This document shows positions 12,052-24,682 of a DNA stretch of 64,000 nucleotides, piece by piece; positions within the stretch are counted from its first letter, which is position 1, and every line of letters begins with the position of its first letter. The notes under the pieces were generated by a model that worked only from the letters and a program-made list of their open reading frames with translations, was not told the origin of the DNA and searched no databases. The stretch spans positions 2,170,001-2,234,000 of the forward strand of contig JAHREC010000049.1 of the NCBI GenBank assembly GCA_020081605.1, given 5' to 3'. Origin of the DNA: Albifimbria verrucaria (lineage: Eukaryota; Ascomycota; Sordariomycetes; Hypocreales; Stachybotryaceae). The position numbers were made by a program, and so were the translations under genes.

Positions 12052-13067
12052 ATGCCCGTGCAACTACTCCCGGCCTCGGCCGCCGCCTTCGCCCCCAGAG
12101 CCTCCTCGGTCAACGTCGTCCTTGGTTCCAAGGTCGAGCCCTGGTTGACGCAGACACTAAAACGCATCAACCGTGTTAAGCGCCCCTCAACAGCGTTCCT
12201 CAACACCAAAGGTGTCTGACCGAGACCCTGTCGTCGCCCAATGCCATCTGGACCCTAGCCTCGCTCATGCTGCCCAAGGTTCCCGAGGCCGATATGCCCC
12301 AGGACCCCATGGAGCACCTCTTCCACCACCAGCTCATCCACATCGAGGCTTACATCGTCCACGTCGACATGGTCCTGCGCAATGAGGTTGCCTTTAAGCT
12401 CACCACCGACTCCATCGATGCCCTCGTCGAGTACCACCAAGAGATTCACTGCGTTGACGCCAAGGCCAACACCTACGAGTGGTCCGAGAAGGAGCAGCAG
12501 TGCAAGAAGCTCCACGAAGACTTTGTCCAGGCCATCAACAAGTTCGTCTACCGCACCCATGTCTCTGCTCTGGAAGGTCTCGAGGAGGACGGCGTCGGCG
12601 AGCTGCTTTGCGGCAAGAGCGAGGAGGTCAAGACAAACATCTTCAACCTCATGAAGCCTCTCCTGCCTCCTCCTCCCCGTGTCGTCGATATTGTTCGCCA
12701 GCCGCCTCTGCTTCCCAGCTCTCCTGCCAACGCAATGTGGTCTCAACCTATGGTTCCCAGCACCATCCCTGCTCCTGTTGATGCTTGGAGAGTCTTGCCT
12801 TCAAGTCCTAGCGTTGCCTCAGTCGAGTCGGGCGGCACCCCTGTCTGGCCAAGCATGGCCATGAGCGAGGTGCAATTGCCGTCTCCCATTCAGGCCTACA
12901 GCCAGCCTCAAACCACCGACGCTTTCTTCTTCAGCTCGCCACAGGTGACAGCGCCCATCCCGGCGCTGCCCCTGCCGAGCATGCTGGCTCCGTCCCAGTG
13001 TGGAATTAGCATTGGTATGGGAGGCTTCGGCTGGGATCGCTACCACGAGTATGCCACGATTATGTGA
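12052..13067 (+). CDS. Protein of unknown function, about 338 aa
   Basis: I do not recognise the family. The frame opens at ATG 12052 (MPVQLLPASAAAFAPR) and continues, after one break in the C run at 12183-12186, into a long frame ending at 13067. With one C added the protein is 338 aa and intronless. The first 200 residues look like a folded alpha-helical protein with many charged and aromatic residues (for example HHQLIHIEAYIVHVDMVL and KLHEDFVQAINKFVYRTH). The C-terminal third is Pro/Ser/Gln-rich and probably disordered (SPSVASVESGG, SQPQTTDAFFFSSPQ). No signal peptide or membrane segment is apparent. The long C/T-rich leader and good codon use support a real gene. Confidence 0.6.
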
Positions 13068-16000
13068 CAACCACCGCCCCTGCTGGGGACAGCTACCCCG
13101 TGGTAACGACAACCTCTTAATACTGCTCGCCAGCACCCAACCCGCGTTTCCTGGAGACACAAAAGTTCAAGGCATTATATCAGCAGCGGCATAGAGCACA
13201 TCATTTCAAAGGGCATAGCGGCGTTTTTCTTGTTTATTGCATCGGGATTGGAGTTCGAACTACTCGTCAAGGATATCCACTCTTCTCACTGTTCTTCCCT
13301 TAATCTTTTCCTGTCTTTTTCCTTTATTCCCCTTTTCAGCAACACAGCAAGCGTGCGTATGGTCTCGGAATTTGCTACCCTTCATCTGGCTCTGTTTGTC
13401 TCATTTCTCCAGGATCCGCATCTCTCATGTCGTACCACAACCGCTAGCTCGGTTACTGGATGTCGTTTTCTACATATACCATCTCACGGCTGGATCCAGG
13501 GCGGGCATTGGGTGCATTCTACAGCAACATAGCAGGGACTCCGATCCATGAGCGGCTTGCTGTGCATCCCTCACTCACAAATTTCCTTTTCCTTGTTCCT
13601 TTGTCTTCATTTTTATTTGGGTCAAAGATAAGAGGAACAACGCAGCAATGCATCCCCGGCTCGGCTGTGCCCGAGACAGAATCCCTTCCATTCTCATTCC
13701 CCTTTTTCCCTGTAGTCCGGCCCTTCGGCAAGGACATTTATTCATGTAATACGGCAAGAGGAGGCCGCTTCGCCCGGGGACCGGCAACGGAACCCGGCCG
13801 AGGCAGGCCTCTCCCACCTTCGCTTTCACCACATCAATCGCTCCAAATCCTGTCTAATGAATGAAACCACGACAATTTACGACTTGACGATTGAAACGAA
13901 CGAAACGAACGCTTTTCGAGTTGACGATATGACTTGACGATGGAGGCGGAGCGACACCTTCCGGCTCGATGCCGGAACCTCGACTTCTCTCCCTGGGACA
14001 TATCGGCCGCCTTAAATGCCTCTTCGCTTCGGCGCTTCTACCCGGATGCCGGCCTGGGACTGGAATCCCCGGCCCGGCTATTCGCATCAGGCCGTCTACA
14101 TGTTACACTTCGACACACTGTGAGGGTTGGGATGTCTGGCATATCCCAGCTGCCGCAGGTACCTGACTGACAGGTGTATGGCTACTGCCGCTCCCGTGGC
14201 TTTAGTCACTGGATGATGGGGTGTTGGAAATCACTTGGCAGGTTTCTCGAATTTCTGCAGCGCAGAAGCTGATGAGAGCCTCCGCTTACCTTGCCGTTTC
14301 GCCTCGGCGATCTTCGCTCATGGCAGGTTCTCAACAAGTAGAGGTGTCTTACGATTGTGTGAGGTAAATGTTCATCGGGGTCACTAATGACTGCTGCTAG
14401 TCAGAGTCTTATACCATGGATTCGTTGGCCTTGCGCGGTTGGAGGCACCTTTGCTCGAAGAGAATGTGCACAAATGAGACGAGGATAGGTCGAGGCAACC
14501 TGTAGGTTCATCTCCCTACAAGGATCTCACCTTAGTTGCACAGGATTACGGGGAGCTTAGTTCTCCCATGGCTGTACTCAACTAAGGGGGTTCGGCTCCG
14601 AGTTGGGCGAACGGACAACTGCAGGGTCAGTTTCCGCGCCACCACTGGTTGGGAAAAAGACTCGGACGCCATGAGATGCTGGAAACCATCGTGTGAGGAG
14701 GGATGTGCAGGAAGACGCCCTGTGGGCTGAACCGCACGAGGACATGCCCACCGCTGCAAATTTGTCCCTGCTCAATGTCCTGTAGTTGCAGTATGAGTTA
14801 ATATGAACAAAATTGTTCAGCCGCCTTTGCTTTCATGTGACGGTTGCTCGGTAATACCATGAGTTGTAAGTGAATTGAATCGTAGATGCTTGGTCCATGC
14901 CCACGAGTGACGGCATATCCCAGTGCATAAAGTCTACCAGGGAATCAATCAAGCGCATATGCTGGGAAGGACATGAGTCGTAGGAAATATAGCACGTTCT
15001 TATGTTCGCCGCCGCCCGTTGCCGCTCTCGCCGCAGGGCAAACTAGTGCTTGCGGCCAAAACCTCAACCCCGCCAACGGCAAGCCAGCAAGAAGAGAAAA
15101 GCGGGAGAATGGTGGGGGCAAAGAAAAGGCGGCATTTGCACCTCTCCACTTTTCGGCCAATGAAGCAGGTGACACCGTGACATGGACGTGACGCGGCAAG
15201 TATTCCAAATCGAGGAGACGCGGTTGCGTAAGTGAAATGTGGGACGTGGCATGGCATGATGGAGAAAACTCGGGCACAGCACATGTGAGTCAAGTCTGGA
15301 TATCGCGTTGTGTAAGCCGTTGAAGCCTCGGAGTTATCGGGCCATGAGGGGCCGGCACCAGCATGTTCCGTATGGCGTGTTGACCTCGAAAGGCTTTGTA
15401 GCCGCAAGGGGCTAAGGGGCCAGTCCTAGAGATCGGTGAGGTTGCTGCAAGGCTTTGCTGAAAAGCATCTAGCGGGTTGCCATGCAGATGCAAGAATGGC
15501 ACCCATCAGGAACAGAGAATGGGGTGGAGTGCGGGCAGATTTCCCTAATGGGACCGAGTAGACTTGAATCGGCCATGCGACGGAGAATCGATAGTTGATA
15601 CCAAGACATGATCCTTGTCGAGCCGCAGGGAACCGGCATCGTCAGTGAGATGGGCGATTATTCTAAACCGGGGAGATAGGAGCATTGTTGGGGATATGAC
15701 GACAGGCGCACCACCACCATAGCTGGTATTACAAATCGAACAAAGAGGCGACGGACGGTGGGGAAGAAAAGCAAAATGGAAGAAACGGAAGGGGATGATG
15801 CGTAAAGCTGCAAAGTTAGACAATTCACGGAGCGGCCGTTCTGCGGTAAGATGTGAGGCATCTGCCGAGGAAAGAAGATGACGTCTCGGGGATCCGAGCA
15901 GCCATCCAGGTGCTAGCAGATAGCAATCCGGCTGCATGAGAGAGGGAGGGAGGGAACAGCAATGCATCAGAACGGGAAACGTGTGCCGCAGGCGTCGTGT

Positions 16001-16971
16001 AAATCGACCAAGGCGGCATGAGAGAGCCGATCAGCTAGTGAGATTCTTCTTATTCTTCCTCCCTTTCTCGTTCGACTCATGTAGCGTGTAAGCACAATCA
16101 CGGCTAGTACAGCTGCAAAGGATGTGATAGCAAAGTGAATTGACGGTAAGATGGGCCAGGGCGGAGAGGTAGTCGGCATGGCTCTCCGGGACCGGCATTG
16201 ACACGACACAGCGCGGGAGGTGGCCGGGGCCTTGTCATCAGCGAGCGTCTCATTGGCGGCTTTGACGCAGAGCAGGGTCCATTCCTGCTTTGCCGATCTG
16301 GGCGCTGCCTATGTCATACCACGCCAGACCCTTGTCCTTCACATGGCATGGCAACTTGATTGATGGCCGGTGTTGGTCGTTGTAGGTCGCCAACGTGAAT
16401 GGATCTTGCACGAATTCTTTGTCGATACAAGAGCTCGGTCTGGAGAGTGAAGACAGCGTCAGGTGCCCTCGAGTCGACGGGATGATTCGACCGTGTTGGC
16501 TGGCAACGGTTCAGATCGTGTGGGGACCTGGCGGGCTGGTCAACTTTTTTTCCTTGCTCCACATGCACGATGCCGCCGTTTCTTCCTTTTGCTTCTAGTT
16601 GCGACATGGCCCAGATGTACGTAAGATAATCGACCCCAACAAAGCCCAGGCGGTCGAAACTAAGGTGAGGTACGGTAAGGGAGAGAAGTGCGGGAGAGGC
16701 GAGGTATACCGATCTGGCCTAAGCAAGGTACGTCCGTAGCTGTAGCTGTCGCTGGTGGCACCTGCCTCGCAATTATATATATTCCTCACGCCTGCCCTCT
16801 TTGCCATCCCGTCTCTCTTCCATACTTGTTGATTTCTTCTTCATCTTGCTGTATTTAATCTACAGTATATCTCCCTACCTACTTGGCGTCGCTTCACAAT
16901 ACTCCGCGACCCCTTTCTTGTCCAACTCCAAATCTACTAGCTGGCTGCCTGGCTAGCTCAACTCTGTCACC
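13068..16971. other. Intergenic region upstream of catalase
   Basis: About 3.9 kb with no supportable protein gene. Open frames on both strands are short, overlapping and lack motifs. The final 200 bp carry the catalase core promoter (TATA-like element, C/T-rich leader). Confidence 0.5.
16773..16782 (+). promoter_or_regulatory. TATA-like element of the catalase promoter
   Basis: TATATATA lies about 195 bp before the catalase ATG (16972), followed by the C/T-rich stretch typical of highly expressed fungal genes. Transcription start not visible. Confidence 0.45.
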
Positions 16972-18644
16972 ATGGTTGCCGACAACACCACTCCGTCTTC
17001 CATCCGCTACAATGAGAAGCCCGTCTACACCACTTCCAACGGTGCTCCCGTTCACAACCCCTCGGCATGGCAGCGCCCTGGACCTATGGGTCCCCTGCTG
17101 CTGCAGGACTTCCACCTGATTGATTTGCTTGCTCACTTTGACCGTAAGTACACGCCGTCTTGACCTCGGCTCTGGCCTGGCCCTGTCGTCTTGTCAAAGC
17201 CTAGATATACGGTTTACCGTACAAGAGCCAGCGCTACATAACACCTTGATACTAACCGTCTTCCCCTACAGGCGAGCGAATTCCCGAGCGAGTCGTCCAT
17301 GCAAAGGGTGCCGGTGCCTACGGCCAATTCGAGGTCACTCACGACATCAGCGATATCTCGTCCATTGACATGCTCAGCGCCGTCGGCAAGAAGACCGACT
17401 GTATCGTCCGTTTCTCTACCGTCGGTGGTGAGAAGGGCTCCGCCGACAGCGCCCGTGACCCCGTGGCTTCTCCGTCAAGTTCTACACCGAAGAGGGTAAC
17501 TGGGATTGGGTTTACAACAACACCCCATCTTCTTCCTCCGTGACCCTACCAACTTCCCTCTCTTCATTCACACCCAGAAGCGCAACCCCCAGACCAACCT
17601 CAAGGATGCCACCATGTTCTGGGACTACCTCTCCACCCACCAGGAGGCCATTCACCAGGTCATGCACTTGTTCTCAGACCGTGGCACTCCCTACTCCTAC
17701 AGGCACATGAATGGCTACTCTGGTCACACTCACAAGTGGACCAAGCCTGATGGTTCCTTCGTCTACACCCAGGTCCACCTCAAGACCGACCAGGGCAACA
17801 AGACCTTCACCAACGAGGAGGCCGGCAAGATGGCTTCCGAGAACCCTGACTGGCACACCCAGGATCTTTTCGAGGCCATTCAGAAGGGCGAGTACCCTAG
17901 CTGGACTGTCTACGTCCAGGTCTTGACCCCTGAGCAGGCTGAGAAGTTCCGCTGGAACATCTTCGATCTGACCAAGGTCTGGCCCCAGAAGGACGTGCCT
18001 CTGCGACCATTCGGCAAGCTCACCCTGAACCGAAACGTCGAGAACTACTTCGCCGAGATTGAGCAGGTTGCTTTCTCGCCTTCTCACTTGGTTCCAGGTG
18101 TTGAGCCTTCCGCCGACCCCGTCCTGCAGTCTCGCCTGTTCTCCTACCCCGATACCCACCGCCACCGTCTGGGTGTCAACTACCAGCAGATCCCCGTCAA
18201 TGCGCCGCTCAAGGCTTTCAACCCCTTCCAGCGTGATGGAGCCATGAACATCAACGGCAACTACGGCTCTGAGCCTGCGTAAGTTCACACTTTATACGTG
18301 CGTTCTAAAAGATTTCAAGCTAACAAACCATTTAGGTACCCCTCCTCTTACCGTCAGCTCACCTACAAGCCTGTCAAGGCCACTGTGACTCATGAGCAGT
18401 GGGCCGGCAAGGCCGTTCAGGAGCTGTTCCAGGAGCTCTCGGACGATGACTTCGTTCAGGCCAAGGGCCTGTGGGATGTTCTCGGCCGAACCCCGGACAG
18501 CAGGAGAACTTTGTCAACAATGTTGCCGGACATCTTTCTGGTGCCCATGTTGACACCCGCAACAGGACCTATGCCATGTTCTCGAGGGTCGACCAGGGCC
18601 TTGGTAACTCCATCAAGGAGCAGACCGAGAAGCTTGTTCAGTAA
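16972..18644 (+). CDS. Monofunctional heme catalase (small-subunit type)
   Basis: Decomposes hydrogen peroxide to water and oxygen. Three exons: 16972-17143, 17272-18278 and 18336-18644. Hallmarks are the distal histidine region [12 protein letters not shown], the Asn-containing [15 protein letters not shown], and the proximal heme-ligand region [14 protein letters not shown] with its tyrosine. Three frame breaks all fall in CCCC runs (17459-17462, 17523-17526, 18491-18494) where the family sequence needs CCCCC. Restoring three bases gives 496 aa, normal for small-subunit fungal catalases. The protein lacks the extra C-terminal flavodoxin-like domain of large catalases. No signal peptide is seen and the C terminus (EKLVQ) is not a classic peroxisomal SKL signal, so I would call it cytosolic or uncertain. 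The gene is judged functional, with the breaks as assembly errors. Confidence 0.93.
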
Positions 18645-19738
18645 GCTCTATGAAAGGGGCTTTAGCAACTTAATGTCGCACCTCTCATCGAGAGATTGTG
18701 TGCAGGCGTGATATGCTAGGTTATGATGATGATTTTATGAAATTAAGCAGAAAGCTGCAAGTACATAGAGCAAATAATCACGCTTAATACCCTATCCGAT
18801 ATGGCACTGCTGTTTATTGTGATCTTCCAATATTTTAACTAGACCTTTCTGAAAGCGGCGTGTCATTGAGAGCAGTGTGCTAGATAAGTATTGAAGGCAT
18901 CGAGTATTTCCGCCTATGTGAGGGGTTCTTTCAATTTAGACGGTTCGCCGATGCCATATTTTCTTTCGATACCTGGACTTCAAATGCTCATAACCGCTTG
19001 TAAGTGTATCCCGTTGACGCTGGGATAAAATAAGTTATGGTCATGAAGTATGATGAAGTATGCCATGTGACCTGCGGAACTTCCAATGGCCTTGGTGAGT
19101 TTCTCAATACAGATCAAGGTCTCAGATGTGGATGCTTCACCGCGAACCTGCCTAAAGAAGCATTGTGCAAAGGAAGTTTGGATAATGCTTAGGCTAAACA
19201 GGCATCAGGTCGCACACAGGAAACTTCTTCATGCGTAAGATGACGCAAACTTCGCACAATCAAGAAGAGCCAGAATGTACCCGTCCGTCGAGGCAGGCAA
19301 TACTATTAAAAATATCATGTTTACATGCAAATGCTCTGTTCCTGGTCTGCGTCCAAAACACTCCACCTCATCCTCGTCCATCTTCTCCTCCCTCTCCCTG
19401 ATCTTCAAGCACAACTCCTCTGTAAAATGGCCAACAGTCCTCATTGATTCCATCACTCTGAGTTCCTGCAAAATATCGCCCTCCCGAAAAGAAAAGTCCG
19501 AAAGTGAACTCCCCTTGGATGCCGTTGGACGCCAGTTTTGGGGCGTGTGTCTGTACGCGCGCGCGTGTAATGTGTGTTGTGTGTGTGTGTGTGTGTGTGT
19601 GTGCCACCACGTCTTGCATGCCGCTGTCTACTACCCAGATGCGAACGAACCGTGAGGTGCTAAGATAGAAATCGTCATGTCGTTTGTTTGTGTGAATTTT
19701 GTTGTACAAGTGTGGAATTCGATTCGAGCGAACAAGTC
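18645..19738. other. Spacer between catalase and arl1 3' ends
   Basis: Both neighbouring genes end toward this region. It holds a TG microsatellite (19578-19603) and a minus-strand open frame (about 19229-19610) with coding-like composition but no assignable start or family; see findings. Otherwise nothing recognisable. Confidence 0.5.
19578..19603. repeat. (TG)13 microsatellite
   Basis: Uninterrupted TG dinucleotide run of about 26 bp in the 3' flank of arl1, bordered by further GT/GC alternation (gcgcgcgtgtaatgtgtg). Confidence 0.9.
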
Positions 19739-20571
19739 TTATTCCGATGCAACGGTTTGCTAGTAAGGTAGGCAAGCACGTCAGTATAGTCCCTTTTTCT
19801 CTTTATCAAGGGGCGAGTGTTTGCCGCAACTCAAAACTTACCACAAGCCAGTCCATACCCTCGCTCACACCGCTGCCGTCAACGGCCGAGCAGGCCATGA
19901 TGCTCCAGTTCCGGTCGCGCAGCTCACCCAGGCGCAGGGCCTCGGAGATGTCGGCGGCGCCCTTTGCGCCGGGCTGATCCTGCTTGTTGGCGAAGACGAG
20001 CAGGGCGGCGTCCTTGAGCTCTTCCTCGTTGAGCATGGCGGAAAGTTCCTCAGCGGCGGTTTGCAGACGCTCGATATCGGTCGAGTCGACGACGAAGATG
20101 ACGGCCGCCGTGTTTGCGTAGTAGCACCGCCAGTAGGGGCGGATGCTCGTTTGACCACCAAGATCCTATATCGGCATATGGTCAGCGAAAAAGAAAAGAA
20201 AACCCCGGGGAGTCGTCTTTGGAGGCGCTGGAAGTGGTGCAGGTGTGTGCGCATGACATACCCAAACGTTGAAGTTGAGGTTCTTGTATGTGACGGATTC
20301 CACGTTGAATCCGATGGTCGGTATCGTGGTGACGACCTCGCCAACCTTTAAATCTTGTCAGCGGAAAGCTCCTCCCGATAGCGCATCTAGAATCGCACCT
20401 TCAACCTATACAGAAGCGTCGTCTTTCCGGCGTTATCCTAAGAAGCATGGCGTCAGCGCCGGCATATCAGAAGAGTGTGGGCGGATAAGTCCGTACGAGG
20501 CCCAGAATCAAGATCCTAATCTCCTTCTTCGCCCATAGCAGGCCCGAGAGCCATGACATGCTGGCACCCAT
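19739..20571 (-). CDS. arl1: ADP-ribosylation-factor-like GTPase Arl1
   Basis: Small GTPase of the ARF family that acts at the trans-Golgi in golgin recruitment and vesicle tethering. Five exons on the minus strand: 20571-20497, 20437-20399, 20345-20262, 20165-19842 and 19759-19739, giving 180 aa with no frame break. The start Met-Gly-Ala-Ser fits N-myristoylation at Gly2. GTPase motifs are in order: the P-loop GLDNAGKTT (split by intron 1), switch [11 protein letters not shown], switch [19 protein letters not shown], and the SA motif CSAVDGSG. The sequence [14 protein letters not shown] and the ending DWLVQTVASE fit Arl1 better than Arf1. The last coding exon is only 21 nt. It is divergent from rpl39 with a 1.2-kb spacer. 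Confidence 0.95.
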
Positions 20572-21760
20572 TTTGATACGTTATTATAGGTTTGGCGAGG
20601 GCTCGCAAGTTCTCCGTCGCCTTGAATCTCGTTCGTCTTCTCTCCAAGAGCCCAACAAGGGTTCAGGGCGTGCAGCAGCTGTGCTTTGTGGCTATCGGTT
20701 TTGGGGGCCCGTGGAGGGAAAGGTCAGTGTTCGCAAGGCACGCAGCACGGGAACAAAAAGGACACTTGATTAGGGTCGCTTGTCTTTCTGGGACAGTCGG
20801 GATCGTCAGGCAGGTCGTTTCGCGTCGAGCTCCGTGGCAAAAATTTGACGCCGTGGTTAATTAGAAATCCGATCCCCTATTCTGGGCTGTCCAGCGCATC
20901 CAAGTACTTCCGACAGCCCTGCAGCAGGCTTCCTCCACTGCGCTGCGGGCACGCGGTTGGCTGGAGCACATGACAATGCAATCGATAAAGCCGCGCTACG
21001 CTACAGTCCTAGGTGCAGCAGGTACCTTGCTTGTGCTGTCTCTTACCATTGGTACCTTAGCTTGCTTTGCTGTGCTGTGCTGTAGGTACCGACTGTAATT
21101 ATGACCTTGGCTAACACCGGGCTGTAGCTTGGCTCGTGCCGAAACAATGCCGTAACCGTTCCAGAACCTGAGCGAACCCATGACCTTGCCAGGGTGCGGA
21201 GTTCTGAACGCGCTGCAATTTACACCTATCCAGCAGAGCTGACTTCGGGAGCCTTGAGGAGACCAAGCCAATGGTTCGTTGTCCTACGACGGCCGTGGTC
21301 TCACTCCGAGTAAACATACAGCGCATAGGTAGAATACCCAGGTAGGTACCTTTGCGTCTGCCCAATTCGACAACTGTGTCTACAAGGCAAAGTAAAGATC
21401 CAAAACCTGTCATAATGCCGTCCCATGTATTCTCCAAGCACGCATGAACCTAATCAGTGTTCTGAACTACTGTACCAGTAGACATCCCTACTCCTTTACA
21501 GAGTACTGAAGGCGCTGTTGTTACCAGCTGGTGGGGTCCTTGTTCGCCCTGCTAAGGGACCCCGGTAATTGCTCACACCCGAAAAAGCCACTTCGCATAT
21601 TCTGGCCTCAGGCACAAAGTCCCGCCCGCGCCACATTATCAGCCACAGCTGCCTCTAGGGCTTAAACGGATCTGAAGTGCGGGCACAAAAACTGAAAGTT
21701 CAACCCTCGCGAAATACCATCACTTGTCATCGATCCGACTCGACACGCAACGCCAACAAG
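20572..21760. other. Divergent promoter region between arl1 and rpl39
   Basis: About 1.2 kb with no supportable gene. It contains several GGTACC-centred motifs (about 21020-21095 and 21340), some as TAGGTACC, and a CTTTGCTGTGCTGTGCTG short repeat near 21065. Presumably it holds both promoters. Confidence 0.5.
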
Positions 21761-22262
21761 ATGCCGGTATGTCGCGCCCTGCTCTCCTCACCCCCGGTCG
21801 TTACGAAGACGAACAACGCAAGCAAACATTGCCGTCGATTTTTTCCCATCGTCTTCCGACCGTCCCAGCATGCATCTTCGCAGATCTCACGCCTGCCGGG
21901 CGCATTGCCTTGCTCAACCATCATGATGCTGACGAGAAATCCTCTCTAGAGCCACAAGACTTTCCGAACCAAGCAGAAGCTTGCCAAGGCCCAGAAGCAG
22001 AACCGCCCGGTTCCGCAATGGATTCGCCTTCGCACTGGCAACACCATCCGGTGCGTTTGACCTCGAAACGATGGAAATACCCGCAAGCAACCTCACCTCG
22101 ACTCTCTTTCCCTCCCTCCCATCACCCGCTGCGGGATTTCCATCAGATACGCCAGCTCTGGCTGGGCACCTTGGGAAGAAGACAACAGACGGGCTAACAT
22201 GAAAAATTTACAGCTACAACGCTAAGCGCAGACACTGGAGGAAGACCCGCCTCGGCATCTAA
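21761..22262 (+). CDS. rpl39: 60S ribosomal protein eL39
   Basis: Structural protein of the large ribosomal subunit near the peptide exit tunnel, 51 aa. The gene is mostly intron: exon 1 is only the 6 bases ATG CCG (21761-21766), exon 2 is 21950-22050 and exon 3 is 22214-22262. The spliced protein contains [28 protein letters not shown] and [11 protein letters not shown], an almost exact eL39 family pattern. Frame and length are intact, with no lost bases. Simple open-reading-frame calling misses this gene because its exons are short; the overlapping longer plus-strand frames at 21677-22200 are shadows. Confidence 0.95.
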
Positions 22263-23131
22263 GCTGGACGCTCCCAGCTTGCTGCCTGTTTCATTTTCCT
22301 TGCATCGACAGTACCCCCGACACAACCGGACATTTGTTCAGCCCACGCGGGTTCGCGATGAAGTGACGGAAAAAGGAGAAAAAGAATCGGGGTTGGGATG
22401 TCTGTCAACGGCGCGGAGGGACGGATGAACGCTATGGAAATGGGCTTGGTATTGCCCGGTTTATCGATTCTTGCTATTACTGCATGTCACGGTCGGTCAT
22501 GGGGAAATAGGAATGCAAAGATTTTGAAGCCCCAACAGACCCAACAGTGTCATCGATGTTTCTGGAACCATGATGCAATGCGTGCTGATCCCGTTTTCCG
22601 TCGTAAATAAATGTCTTCGTAAAAAATATAAACAAAAGCTACCGGTACTGTACCAGTACGAGCAAAGCGTCGACTACACGTCTCTTTGTTTTATTATTGC
22701 ACCCATCAGAACTGAGTATGACGCATGTAAGCATACAGGTAAGGTATAATCACGTTCACAAGAGATGAACTGCAGCGTGTGGTTGTGTAGTTGCATTGCA
22801 TTAAGCGCCTGACATCCCTCATCGACTAACTTAAGTGTATTCTGATCCTATCAAGGCCCAGAGTCCAGCAAATGCATTGCCCAAGAATCTAGAAAATTCT
22901 AAGTCGCGGCCCTGAGTTGCCAGAAGTAATGGGGTGGTATTGGGGTCTTTTATGAACAAATGCAAAGCAACTAAGCCAGCAAGTACCAATTCAACCAACC
23001 CGAATCAACCAAAGTCAACGCCGCTTCGTTCCATAAATGCTACTTCGATTCACTGCGTCCTGCCTGTGAGAAGCAACAGGGGATCATGAATTCTCATCAG
23101 AATGGGAGGACCCTCGTTAACTCGTTACACC
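22263..23131. other. Spacer between rpl39 and skp1 3' ends
   Basis: Convergent 3' flanks of rpl39 and skp1, about 870 bp. No gene recognised; a moderately AT-rich stretch near 22610-22650 may hold the rpl39 polyadenylation region. Confidence 0.5.
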
Positions 23132-23841
23132 CTATCGGTCCTCGGCCCACTCGTTCTCCTGTCGAATCTGCTCCTCCTCCTCGGGAGTGAAGTCATTGGT
23201 GATGTTGAAGGTCTTGCGAATCTCCTCGGGGACTTGCCCTTGATCATGTTTGCGACAGTCTTGCATCCGACATCGAGCAAGGGCTTGATGTCGAGGTAGT
23301 TAGAGGCCTAGGCGAAAGGATTAGAACATGTGTCGTCCGCGGAAATGAGCGCTTGATAGCGACATACTAAGATGATCTCAAAGAGCATCTCCTGGTCCAC
23401 CTGCATGAACTTCTGATCCCACTCCTCGATGTCGGTAGTCTTCTTACGAGCATCAGACTCGTCATCCTGAGCCTGAGGGGGATCGTTGCGGTGGTGCTCG
23501 CACCACTCGATCACCTTGCGAAGGACAGCCTCGTTGACCTGCATCGCCGTGGGTTAGCATCGCTCTACCAAGAGTCGGCTCCGCATACTACTGACGTTGG
23601 GGATGGGGATGGGGTTGTCCTGGCGGATGCTGTCATCACCAACATCCTCCAGCATGTTCTTGATGAGGATAGAGCGGTCGGCAACGGCACGATCTGTGGA
23701 CAAGTTGGCGACATGTCAGCTTTGTACGGGAACGGCTCCAGGAGCCAGGGTGGCGGGGCATGACGCAGGCTTACCAACTTCGATGGTGGCATTGTCGTTG
23801 GACTGGAGCCAGACCTTCTGCGCGGGCTTGGATTCGGCCAT
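23132..23841 (-). CDS. skp1: SCF ubiquitin-ligase adaptor Skp1
   Basis: Skp1 links cullin-1 to F-box proteins in SCF ubiquitin ligases (the family includes Neurospora SCON-3). Four exons on the minus strand: 23841-23775, 23693-23596, 23538-23368 and 23307-23132. The N-terminal BTB/POZ-like part has [14 protein letters not shown] and [12 protein letters not shown]. The C-terminal Skp1 dimerisation and F-box-binding part has [28 protein letters not shown]-type [19 protein letters not shown] and the ending [10 protein letters not shown]. One frame break lies in the G run 23228-23231 (coding TCCCCGAG, expected TCCCCCGAG). With it restored the protein is 170 aa, as expected. Confidence 0.95.
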
Positions 23842-24682
23842 TGTGAGCGTGTCGTCGTTTGGGGATATCTGCGGCACGGTGAGTCGTTGGACGCTGTGAG
23901 TGACGATGACAAGAGCAAAGCAGAGGTGCAACAGGCCGGAATTTCTGCGGGGTTCTAGGCAGAGCGCTGCCCGGGAGGGATCCTTGGGAATGACTAAGGG
24001 TAGCGGCGGTAGGCAAAGAGTAGGTACTTACAGTTGGAAAGGCGACTGGGGAGAGTAGCGGGGGGCGGTGCGCGATGGCTTCTTGGGGAAATGGAAGATA
24101 AAGAAGACGTGAATTCAGTTTGCAATTGGAAGAGAAAGAGAAGGAGAAAGAGAGAGGCAACAGACATTATAAGTAGGAAGTATTAAAGGTGTGAGGAACG
24201 GGAGGACCTCGTTGGCACCGACGTGAAAGACCTTTGTAGGAAGGTTACCAGCAGGCAGATGTGCTCCTCAAGGTACTAAGGTACCTCGGGTTTTTGCCCG
24301 TCAATCACTGTAAGTTATGGGGCTTTGCGCTGCGCACACCCGTGCTGACAAGAGTACCTTGGGGGCGGGTACTCGGACTGTGGCTGGCTCGCGTAGAGAT
24401 ACTTCCAGGCCGCACGGCTCTCCCAACACAACGTGCAGAGCCCGCTGTATCCCTACCTTGGCTTTGTAGTTGGTGCGTCTGCCTGCGAGGGGCCAAGGTA
24501 ACCACCCTGAGGTGCTGGTCCATTAGTGCCATTTCTGGGCTTTTCTTTCAGGCTGCAGCACGTAACCACATCTTTATCGGCCAACTATATTTAGACGCAC
24601 ACACAGCGGTGGTGGAACGCCACTCTTTGTCTATCTGCAGTGCCTACCAACCCAAGCTACCCGTTGAAACACATCGGATACT

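Noticed and set aside
17459..18494. Catalase as a pseudogene or a programmed-frameshift gene
   Set aside because: All three breaks are the same one-C contraction, the residues around each are fully conserved, and the same error occurs in ribosomal proteins and eRF1.
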